Notes under the pieces: generated by a model | The model's input: only the letters and a program-made list of their open reading frames with translations | What the model was told of the DNA's origin: nothing | Database searches by the model: none | In this document: piece after piece, positions 1 to 5,623 of the stretch | Position numbering within the stretch: the first letter of the stretch is position 1 | Layout: each line of letters starts with the position of its first letter | Program-made: the position numbers and the translations under genes | NCBI GenBank assembly: GCA_002328745.1 | Contig: DCVQ01000040.1 | Location: 1 to 12,247 of the forward strand | Direction of reading: 5' to 3' | DNA from: Actinobacteria bacterium UBA2184 | GTDB taxonomy: Bacteria > Actinomycetota > Coriobacteriia > Anaerosomatales > Anaerosomataceae | Length of the DNA: 12,247 nt

Positions 1-595
1 CCGTCAGCGCGAACCCGCGCGCCGAAGCCCTCTGGCGGATGAGCTCCAGGTGCGCGTACAGGTTGTGCGGGCGAGCACGCTTGCTCGACCGGAAGAACGC
101 GTCGCTCGTGTCCTCTTCGAGGACCTGCAGTCCAGAGGCCCGCAACGCGCTGTTCACGACCCCGCTCGCGCCTGAGAAGACGAGGTAGGCCCCGTACTGG
201 GGCACGATCGTCGTGTCCGATAGGCGGGCGCTGCGCACGGGCCCGACCGGGTCAGGCAGCTTCGACTGGAAGAGGCAGTTGAAGCGCGTTATGCCGCCTT
301 CGGCGATGCTCTCGTAGACGACATCGGCGTCCTGCAGCCCCGATTGCGGGCGCGACGTCGAGGAGTTCTCGATCTTCACCGAGATCACGCGCGCGCTGAT
401 CGCCTCGGCATCCGGGGCCTCGAGACCCGTGAGCGGCCAGCGGATCGGCTCGGCGGGCTTAGGGACCGCCCGCTCGCTCGTGCCCTCGGGCCAGGTCGCG
501 TCGACCTTGCCTTCGCCCTTCGAGCACGCGGGAACGAGCAGCGCGGTCGCGAGCACGAGCGCGAGCGCAAGACTGCGGCGGGTCATGAGATTCAT
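1..595 (-). CDS. DUF3048 domain lipoprotein (YerB-like), 3' end outside window
   Basis: The first 198 residues are present; the rest lies beyond base 1. The N-terminus is a lipoprotein signal: MNLMTRRS, a hydrophobic stretch at about 9-20, then LLVPAC with the lipidated cysteine at 24. After a short linker, the DUF3048 core begins at PLTGL (54-58) and continues through VISVKIENSS (70-79), DADVVYE (89-95), GGITRF (100-105) and PVGPVRSAR (116-124), all typical of this family. The protein should be anchored on the outer face of the membrane; its biochemical role is not established. The ATG at 595 is chosen because AGGAGG sits 8 bases upstream (609-604), while a second ATG at 586 has no such site. 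The gene is single on this side, with its own promoter. The lgt gene for the enzyme that would lipidate it lies nearby. Family call is confident; function is unknown. Confidence 0.9.
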   Translation of the reverse strand, partial: MNLMTRRSLALALVLATALLVPACSKGEGKVDATWPEGTSERAVPKPAEPIRWPLTGLEAPDAEAISARVISVKIENSSTSRPQSGLQDADVVYESIAEGGITRFNCLFQSKLPDPVGPVRSARLSDTTIVPQYGAYLVFSGASGVVNSALRASGLQVLEEDTSDAFFRSSKRARPHNLYAHLELIRQRASARGFALT

Positions 596-622
596 CGGCG
601 ATGCCTCCTCAGGTTCTCGACC

Positions 623-651
623 AGGATAGAGAGCGCCGCCTGGGGGGTCAA
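623..651 (-). promoter_or_regulatory. Promoter of the DUF3048 lipoprotein gene
   Basis: On the minus strand, TTGACC (651-646) and TATCCT (628-623) are separated by exactly 17 bases. They match the vegetative consensus at 5/6 and 4/6. A start near 616 would give a short leader of about 20 bases that contains the AGGAGG site at 609-604. This is the best-formed promoter in the window. Confidence 0.65.
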
Positions 652-660
652 TCGCGGCGG

Positions 661-682
661 TGCGTCCGTCATGCGTCCGTCA
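661..682. repeat. 11-bp perfect tandem duplication between divergent genes
   Basis: TGCGTCCGTCA occurs twice head to tail (661-671 and 672-682), in the 137-base gap between the divergent lipoprotein gene and the 70-residue gene. It lies just upstream of a possible -10 for the plus-strand gene (TACAAT, 701-706). One helical-turn spacing would suit a direct-repeat operator, but chance slippage is equally possible. Confidence 0.5.
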
Positions 683-700
683 CGCGCGCGCATGAGAGGC

Positions 701-706
701 TACAAT
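701..706 (+). promoter_or_regulatory. Possible -10 element of the 70-residue gene
   Basis: TACAAT at 701-706 matches the -10 consensus at 5/6 and would start transcription near 713, before the GGAGG at 723-727. No convincing -35 is visible 16-18 bases upstream, so this is tentative. Confidence 0.35.
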
Positions 707-732
707 GGAGACCGGCGAGGCCGGAGGGCCAG

Positions 733-945
733 ATGGCGTGCAACCTTCTCCACATCGTTGAGCGACAGGATCCGCGTCCCTACGAGGATTCGGACGTGAA
801 GGACGTCGTCGGCGCCCTGCCGCAGTTCTTCTGCACGCACTGCAATCCGCTCAAGCGTCTCTTGCCCGGCGAGGCGATGAAGTGCCTTGCCCGCGAGGCA
901 CCGTGCTGGATGCCGCCGGAGCGCATCTGCGCCGAGCGCGGTTAG
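733..945 (+). CDS. Small cysteine-rich protein, 70 aa, unrecognised
   Basis: I do not recognise this protein. It has six cysteines in 70 residues (3, 34, 37, 51, 58, 66), including a CTHC knuckle at 34-37. There is no signal peptide or membrane segment, so it is probably a cytoplasmic zinc or Fe-S binding protein; that is inference. The ATG at 733 is preferred over the upstream in-frame ATG at 601 because GGAGGG lies just before it (723-728) and a TACAAT element lies between the two starts. The codons read as coding, with G/C mostly in third positions. The TAG stop overlaps the stop of convergent lgt by four bases (942-945), leaving no room for a terminator between them. It could be a chance frame, but the ribosome site and cysteine pattern argue that it is real. 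Confidence 0.65.
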   Translation: MACNLLHIVERQDPRPYEDSDVKDVVGALPQFFCTHCNPLKRLLPGEAMKCLAREAPCWMPPERICAERG

Positions 946-1817
946 ACCCCGGCTCCGCCCGTGCTCTCGAGCGTTTCCGCGACCGCCTCCGCACCGTCGC
1001 GTCCGGCGGTCCCGCCCTCGCTGTCCCCGGACCGTCCCCGCCTGAGCGCCCGCCACACCAGCCATCCGCCGATCCCGATCATCGGGATGGTGAGCAACTG
1101 GCCCATCGTGAGCGGTCCCAGCACGAAGCCGAGTTGCTCATCAGGCTCGCGGAAGAACTCCACGAACGTGCGGAACACCCCGTAGAGCACCATGAGCATG
1201 CCGATGTAGAAACCGTCGGGCCGCTTCCGGCGCGAGAGCCAGAACAGCACGACGAAGATGACCAGGCCCTCCAGGACCGCCTCGTAAAGCTGCGACGGAT
1301 GCCGGGGCACATCGCCCGGTGACGGGATGAAGGCCCACGGCACGTCGGTGGGGCGTCCCCACAGCTCGCCGTTCACGAAGTTCGCGAGCCGGCCGAAGAA
1401 CACGCCGAGCGGCGCGGCGACGGCGCCGAGATCCGCCAGCCGTAGGAACGGCACGCCCTTGCGCTTCGCGAGCACGGCGCCAGTGAGCAGCAGGCCCGCG
1501 AGGCCTCCGTGGAAGGACATGCCGCCTTCCTCGAGCGCGAAGATCTTGAGGGGATCGGCCCAGTACTCCCCCACGCCGTAGAAGACCACGTAGCCGATCC
1601 TGGCGCCGACGACGAGCGCGACCACGCACCACAGGACGATGTCGAGCACGTCGTCGGTGGACAGCGGCACCTTCCAGCGACGGGCGACCGCGCGGAGCAC
1701 GAACGCGCCGACGACGAAGCCGGCCACGTATGCCAGTCCGTACCAGCGAACCGCGAACGATCCGACGCGCAGCGCCACCGGATCGAGTCCCAGGTCCGAA
1801 AACGAGATGGCCGCCAT
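942..1817 (-). CDS. lgt: Prolipoprotein diacylglyceryl transferase
   Basis: This integral membrane enzyme transfers diacylglycerol from phosphatidylglycerol to the lipobox cysteine of prolipoproteins, the first step of lipoprotein maturation. The 291 residues show the family signatures in order: MSFHGGL at 100-106 with the essential histidine 103, GRLANFVNGELWG at 142-154 with Arg143, RHPSQLYE at 172-179, and FFREPDEQLG at 221-230. About seven hydrophobic segments span 15-255. The last 35 residues are a charged Gly/Ala/Glu tail not typical of the core. The ATG at 1817 uses the last base of the htpX TGA (TGATG), so the two are translationally coupled; a GTG one codon upstream is less likely. 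It is the last gene of lemA-htpX-lgt. Identification is firm. Confidence 0.97.
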   Translation of the reverse strand: MAAISFSDLGLDPVALRVGSFAVRWYGLAYVAGFVVGAFVLRAVARRWKVPLSTDDVLDIVLWCVVALVVGARIGYVVFYGVGEYWADPLKIFALEEGGMSFHGGLAGLLLTGAVLAKRKGVPFLRLADLGAVAAPLGVFFGRLANFVNGELWGRPTDVPWAFIPSPGDVPRHPSQLYEAVLEGLVIFVVLFWLSRRKRPDGFYIGMLMVLYGVFRTFVEFFREPDEQLGFVLGPLTMGQLLTIPMIGIGGWLVWRALRRGRSGDSEGGTAGRDGAEAVAETLESTGGAGV

Positions 1818-2704
1818 CACATCGCCTCGAGCACGCGGATACGCTCCTGGATGGGGGGATGCGTGTTGAACAGGCCCGCAACGCCGCCCGAGTGTGCCTT
1901 CAGGGGGTTCGCTATGAACAGCGACTCGGTGGCCTTCGTGGCGACCCGCAGCTGGTTCGTGTCCGCGGCGATCTTCCGCAACGCGCTCGCCAGGCCCGGC
2001 GGATACCGGGTGAGCATCGCGGCGCTCGCATCCGCCAGGTACTCCCGGCGGCGCGAGATGGCCATCTGTATCAGCATCGCGGCGAACGGGGCGAGGATCG
2101 CGAGTGCGACGGCCACCACCATCATGATCGCGCCGAGCTGCCCGCTGTTCGAGTCGCGGCGTCTGCCTCCGCTCCACCAGAAGCTGCGGAGCATCCATTC
2201 GGAGGCCAGCGCCACGCTGCCCGCAAGGACCGCCGCGAGCGTCTGCACAAGCGTGTCGTAGTTGCGCACGTGCGCGAGCTCGTGCGCGAGCACGCCTTCG
2301 AGCTCCTGCCGGTTCATGGCCTGCAGCAGGCCCGTCGTGACGGCCACCGCCGCGTTCTCGGGGTTGCGCCCGGTGGCGAACGCGTTGGGCGCTGGGTCGT
2401 CGATCACGTACGCCCTCGGCACGGGCAAGCCGGCCGCGATGGCCAGTCCCTCGACCGTGTTCACGAGGTAGGGCTCGATGTCCCGGTCGACCGGCCGGGC
2501 GCGGCTGATCGACAGCACGATCCTGTCCGAGTACCAGTACGAGCCCCACGCCATGGCGAACGCGGCGATGAAAGCGAGCACCAGTCCAGCGTAGCCCCAC
2601 TGCATCGCCTCACCGAACACCCATCCGATGAGGAGGACGAGCAGCACGAAGACGATGATCAGCACGACACTCTTGAACTTGTTCGATGCGATCTGGTCGT
2701 ACAC
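1817..2704 (-). CDS. htpX: HtpX-family membrane zinc metalloprotease
   Basis: This M48 membrane protease, 295 aa, belongs to a family that degrades damaged or misfolded membrane proteins under stress. The start reads VYDQIASNKF, the usual N-terminus of the family, so the GTG at 2704 is accepted although no good Shine-Dalgarno site precedes it. Two hydrophobic helices (about 13-30 and 38-56) lead to the zinc site HELAHVRNYD (141-150), with HEXXH at 141-145. The third zinc ligand is Glu221 in SRRREYLADASA. More membrane segments lie at about 155-172 and 190-215. The C-terminal FNTHPPIQERI (279-289) is also conserved. The start is only 3 bases after the lemA stop, and the weak ribosome site suggests coupling to lemA. 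The stop overlaps the lgt start. lemA-htpX pairs are common. Confidence 0.96.
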   Translation of the reverse strand: MYDQIASNKFKSVVLIIVFVLLVLLIGWVFGEAMQWGYAGLVLAFIAAFAMAWGSYWYSDRIVLSISRARPVDRDIEPYLVNTVEGLAIAAGLPVPRAYVIDDPAPNAFATGRNPENAAVAVTTGLLQAMNRQELEGVLAHELAHVRNYDTLVQTLAAVLAGSVALASEWMLRSFWWSGGRRRDSNSGQLGAIMMVVAVALAILAPFAAMLIQMAISRRREYLADASAAMLTRYPPGLASALRKIAADTNQLRVATKATESLFIANPLKAHSGGVAGLFNTHPPIQERIRVLEAM

Positions 2705-2707
2705 GGA

Positions 2708-3259
2708 CTAGAACTGCACCTGCACCGGCTGCTTGGCCTCTTCTTCGATCTCGAAGTAGTCGCGTGTGGTGAAGCCGAACATCCCCGCAAGCACGCTCGC
2801 CGGGAATACCTGCTGCCCCGTGTTGTACGACATCACGGAGTCGTTGTAGAACTGGCGCGCGAACGCGATCTTCGACTCGGTGCCGGCCAGCTCCTCCTGC
2901 AGCATGAGGAAGTTCTGGTTCGCCTTGAGGTCGGGGTAGTTCTCGGCCAGGGCGAACAGGCTCTTGAGCGTGCCGGTCAGCGCGTTCTCGGCCTCGCTGT
3001 GCTGCGCGACCGTCTGGGCGCTCATCGCGGAGTTCCGCGCCTGGATCACGCTATCGAGAGTAGCCTTCTCGTGCGCGGCATAGCCCTTGACCGTCTCGAC
3101 CAGGTTCGGGATCAGGTCGTAGCGGCGCCGCAACTGCACGTCGATCTGCGACCACGCGTTGTCGACCCGGTTGCGGAGCGTGACAAGCCTGTTGTAGATG
3201 CCGATCGCGGCGACCGCGATCAGGGCGACGATACCGAGTACAGCCCAGCCCCAGCCCAT
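2708..3259 (-). CDS. lemA: LemA family membrane protein
   Basis: This 183-residue LemA protein has one N-terminal membrane helix (about 4-21, GWAVLGIVALIAVAAIG) followed by a helical, coiled-coil-prone domain. Family signatures are YNRLVTLRNRVDNAWSQIDV (22-41), RRRYDLIPNLVETVKGYA (44-61), and the later stretch that includes ENYPDLKANQNF and QEELAGTESKIAFAR. The tail has VFPASVLAGMFGF. LemA has no settled biochemical role, but it is often encoded beside HtpX-type proteases, as here. The ATG at 3259 has a strong AAGGAGG (3272-3266) six bases upstream. It is the first gene of the lemA-htpX-lgt operon and is divergent from the rhomboid gene. A perfect hairpin lies just upstream of its ribosome site. 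Confidence 0.95.
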   Translation of the reverse strand: MGWGWAVLGIVALIAVAAIGIYNRLVTLRNRVDNAWSQIDVQLRRRYDLIPNLVETVKGYAAHEKATLDSVIQARNSAMSAQTVAQHSEAENALTGTLKSLFALAENYPDLKANQNFLMLQEELAGTESKIAFARQFYNDSVMSYNTGQQVFPASVLAGMFGFTTRDYFEIEEEAKQPVQVQF

Positions 3260-3280
3260 CGTATTCCTCCTTCACGTGGT

Positions 3281-3299
3281 CGCCGGCACGATGCCGGCG
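3281..3299 (-). promoter_or_regulatory. Perfect hairpin in the lemA leader
   Basis: CGCCGGCA (3281-3288) and TGCCGGCG (3292-3299) form an 8-bp perfect inverted repeat around three bases. It lies 8 bases upstream of the lemA Shine-Dalgarno site (3272-3266). It could be an mRNA stem or a protein-binding palindrome. A weak TATCTT -10 candidate (3318-3313) would place it in the transcript. Confidence 0.4.
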
Positions 3300-3393
3300 C
3301 GCGTTCCTACCGAAGATACCCCATCGGCCGTGCGCGCGCTCGGCCATACGGTACACTCGTGCGGTCAGGGCCCCCGTCAGGCGAGGTGCGACC

Positions 3394-4083
3394 GTGATCC
3401 CGCTTCGAGACGACAATCCCACCAGGCGCCTGCCGTGGATCACCCTCGCGCTCATCGCAGCCAACGTGGGCGCCTTCATCTACAGCCTCGGGCTCGATCA
3501 GGCATCGCTCGCGGCCTTCTGGACGCGATGGGCGGTCGTGCCCGCGCGACTGCTCGCCGATCCCCTCGCTCCGGCGCAGGCGCTCACCGTCTTCACGGCG
3601 ATGTTCATGCACGCGGGCTGGCTGCACATCATCGGCAATATGCTCTACCTGTGGATCTTCGGCAACAACATCGAGGACCGCTTCGGACCTCTGGGCTTCC
3701 TCGCCTTCTACCTGGCAAGCGGTGTCGCCGCCACGGCGGCCCAGGTCCTCGCGACGCCCTCGGCCACCATCCCGAACCTCGGGGCGAGCGGTGCGGTCGC
3801 CGGGGTGCTAGCCGCGTATCTCCTGCTGTTCCCGGGCGCCGCCATCGTGACGCTCATCCCGATCTTCATCTTCATCGAGATCGCGCGCGTCCCTGCGTTC
3901 ATCGTGATCGGCTTCTGGTTCGTCCTGCAGATCGGCAACGGAGTCGCGTCGCTCGGCACGAGCGCGGCGAACGCCGGCGGCGTAGCGTGGTTCGCGCACA
4001 TCGGCGGGTTCGTCGCGGGACTCGTGCTCGCGGCTCCCGCCGCGATCGCGCACTGGGCCGGCCGGAGGCGGCGATACCGCTAG
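3394..4083 (+). CDS. Rhomboid family intramembrane serine protease
   Basis: This 229-residue polytopic membrane protein belongs to the rhomboid family, which cleaves other membrane proteins within the bilayer. The catalytic serine is Ser132 in GASGAVAG (130-137). The partner histidine is His202 in WFAHIGGF (199-206). The oxyanion-region motif HAGWLHIIGNMLYLW (73-87) has His73, His78 and Asn82. About six hydrophobic segments are seen (15-32, 67-88, 101-118, 130-148, 151-183, 198-215). The N-terminus, MIPLRDDNPTRRLPW, is standard for bacterial members. The GTG at 3394 is chosen because GAGGTG sits at 3383-3388. A TACACT -10 candidate is at 3352-3357 without a clear -35. It diverges from lemA across 134 bases and meets the next gene tail-to-tail, with stops overlapping in CTAG (4080-4083). 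All catalytic residues are present, so it should be active. Confidence 0.95.
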   Translation: MIPLRDDNPTRRLPWITLALIAANVGAFIYSLGLDQASLAAFWTRWAVVPARLLADPLAPAQALTVFTAMFMHAGWLHIIGNMLYLWIFGNNIEDRFGPLGFLAFYLASGVAATAAQVLATPSATIPNLGASGAVAGVLAAYLLLFPGAAIVTLIPIFIFIEIARVPAFIVIGFWFVLQIGNGVASLGTSAANAGGVAWFAHIGGFVAGLVLAAPAAIAHWAGRRRRYR

Positions 4084-4508
4084 CGCTCGGCTCCGCCTTC
4101 GATCTCCGCGAGAAGATCCTCCACGCTCTCGATCCTCTCGAGCTGCCGGCGGAAGTACTCGCAGTAGGGTTCGCCCTCGCGCTCCAGCTCGAGCCTGCGC
4201 TCGGCCTCCGCGTCGCTCGCGCGATCGCTCTCCGGCGCTCCGGGAGTCTCGAACGGCGAGCCACCGAGAACCTCGGCCGCCTCCCCAGCATGACGCGCCA
4301 GCTCCATGACCGCCGCGAGCAGGTTCTCGACGCGAAGTCCCGCGTGGATGGACGCACCGCAACGGGGGCATTCGAAGACGACCTCGATGAGCTCGGGACC
4401 GCGGAACACGACCGCGGTGATGTGCTGGAGGCCGACGTCGACCTGTCCGTCGTTCGGGCAGATCAGCTGGAACTCCACAGCGCTCATCTCCTCTGCATCC
4501 GCTGCCAT
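4080..4508 (-). CDS. Zinc-ribbon-like protein, about 132-142 aa, unrecognised
   Basis: I do not recognise a named family. The longest reading has 142 residues. The N-terminal half has a CPND knuckle at 17-20 and CPRC at 47-50, probably one zinc-binding site with about 27 residues between knuckles. The second half is acidic and helical (about 95-140), with one further cysteine at 116. There is no signal peptide or membrane helix. The start is uncertain. The ATG at 4508 has no ribosome site and overlaps a -10-like TACAAT (4512-4507). The ATG at 4487 directly abuts AGAGGAG, leaving no spacing. The GTG at 4478 has that AGAGGAG nine bases upstream and is the best supported; it keeps all four cysteines. 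Divergent from azlC, convergent with the rhomboid gene. A nucleic-acid-related role is only a guess. Confidence 0.82.
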   Translation of the reverse strand: MAADAEEMSAVEFQLICPNDGQVDVGLQHITAVVFRGPELIEVVFECPRCGASIHAGLRVENLLAAVMELARHAGEAAEVLGGSPFETPGAPESDRASDAEAERRLELEREGEPYCEYFRRQLERIESVEDLLAEIEGGAER

Positions 4509-4537
4509 TGTACCGCGCAGGAAGCGGCCGGTGCCTG

Positions 4538-4553
4538 TGCTAGTATCGCCGCA
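4538..4553 (+). promoter_or_regulatory. Extended -10 promoter giving a leaderless azlC transcript
   Basis: TGC followed by TAGTAT (4538-4546) is an extended -10. With the usual six-base gap, transcription would begin at 4553, exactly the A of the azlC ATG. No Shine-Dalgarno sequence is visible upstream of that ATG and no alternative in-frame start follows closely, which fits leaderless translation. No clear -35 is seen, as extended -10 promoters allow. A TACAAT on the opposite strand (4512-4507) would make a compact divergent promoter. Confidence 0.5.
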
Positions 4554-5263
4554 TGCGCCCGACCACCCTCGCCAAGCAAGAGCCGTGCCCGTCGCGTCGC
4601 GCCCGCTTCGTCCGCGGCGCCGGCCTCGGCCTTCCCATCTTCCTCGGCTACCTTCCGATCGGCGCCGCCTTCGGCGTCGTGGCCCGCGGGCTGGGCTTCA
4701 GCGCGCTGCAGGCTATCGGCTGCTCGGCGACCGTGCTCGCAGGCGCGGGCCAGCTCATCGCGCTCAAGCTCATCGAGGCGGGAGCTTCGGTGCTCGCGGT
4801 CGTCGTGACCACCAGCGTGGTGAACCTCCGCTACGTGCTCTTCGGCGCGGCGATGTCGCCGCACGTCACGGGTCTCCCGCTCGCCGGCCAGGCGTACCTC
4901 GCGTTCACCCTCACCGACGAGACGTTCGCGGTGAACATCGACGACAATCGCAAGCGGACCGCCGACGCGTGGTCGATGGCCGGCGTCGGGGCGATCGCAT
5001 GGACGGGGTGGGTGCTCGGCACGGCCGTCGGCGCACTCGCCGCGGGCGCCATCGGCGATCCGACGCGCTTCGGCGTGCAGTTCGCGATGCCGGCGATGTT
5101 CGCGGCCCTGCTGGTGGCGCAGGCCGAGGACCGCAGACACGTGAGCGTCGCGGTCCTGGCGGCGGTGCTCGCGGCCGTCCTCATGATCGCGCTGCCCGAA
5201 CCGTGGTACCTGATAGCGGCACCGATGCTGGCGGCCACCATCGCGACGGTGGTGGACCGATGA
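4553..5263 (+). CDS. azlC: AzlC family branched-chain amino acid permease, large subunit
   Basis: This 236-residue membrane protein is the large subunit of an AzlCD-type (LIV-E family) exporter, linked in known members to export of branched-chain amino acids and analogues. The opening motif GLPIFLGYLPIGAAFGVVAR (26-45) is characteristic. It is followed by SATVLAGAGQLIALKL (58-73), the NLRYVLFGAAMSPH segment (90-103) and FTLTDETFAV (118-127). Seven or so hydrophobic stretches cover the length. The start is accepted because the reading frame begins at an extended -10-spaced ATG with no alternative nearby; a ribosome site is absent. The stop overlaps the azlD start (ATGA, 5260-5263), so the two are coupled. 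Substrate within the family cannot be read from sequence. Confidence 0.94.
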   Translation: MRPTTLAKQEPCPSRRARFVRGAGLGLPIFLGYLPIGAAFGVVARGLGFSALQAIGCSATVLAGAGQLIALKLIEAGASVLAVVVTTSVVNLRYVLFGAAMSPHVTGLPLAGQAYLAFTLTDETFAVNIDDNRKRTADAWSMAGVGAIAWTGWVLGTAVGALAAGAIGDPTRFGVQFAMPAMFAALLVAQAEDRRHVSVAVLAAVLAAVLMIALPEPWYLIAAPMLAATIATVVDR

Positions 5264-5586
5264 GCGCCGGCGCGATCTGGGCGGTCATCGCCGGGATGGC
5301 GGTCGCGAACTTCGCCATCCGCTTCCCCTCGCTCGCGATACTCTCGCGCGCCGAGCTGCCGGAGTGGCTGCGAAGATGGCTCTCCTACATACCCGTTTCC
5401 GCGATGGCGACGCTCGTCGTGGGAGGCATCGCGCGCCCGGAGGGCGAATGGCTGCCGCCGCTCGAGAACCCGTACATGTGGGCATCGCTCGTCACCGGCG
5501 TCGTGTACTGGCGCTCCAGAAGCTTCCTGGGCGCCACAGCGGTCGGAATCGTAGCGTTCCTGGCACTCAGGGCCGTCCTCGGCTAA
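5260..5586 (+). CDS. azlD: AzlD domain protein, small subunit of the amino acid exporter
   Basis: This 108-residue membrane protein has about four hydrophobic segments. It shows the AzlD pattern: an N-terminal helix, the loop FAIRFPSLAILSRAELPEWL (18-37) with arginine and phenylalanine, then YIPVSAMATLVVGGI (43-57), and a short hydrophobic tail ending in FLALRAVLG. It is the obligate partner of AzlC in the exporter. The start ATG overlaps the azlC TGA, which is the usual arrangement for this pair and ensures coupled synthesis. The gene ends 37 bases before the DUF1015 gene on the same strand, with no hairpin between, so read-through is likely. Confidence 0.92.
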   Translation: MSAGAIWAVIAGMAVANFAIRFPSLAILSRAELPEWLRRWLSYIPVSAMATLVVGGIARPEGEWLPPLENPYMWASLVTGVVYWRSRSFLGATAVGIVAFLALRAVLG

Positions 5587-5623
5587 ACTCGCCCCCGAAG
5601 AACACATCGCCGGGAGGAACCCC

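Noticed and set aside
1730..3397. Long plus-strand open frame (555 codons) opposite lgt, htpX and lemA
   Set aside because: It is antisense to three firmly identified genes. Its translation is low-complexity Arg/His/Glu-rich sequence, as expected when GC-rich codons are read on the other strand.
3198..4808. Long plus-strand open frame (536 codons) across lemA end to azlC
   Set aside because: It overlaps the rhomboid and azlC genes in another frame and has no recognisable domain.
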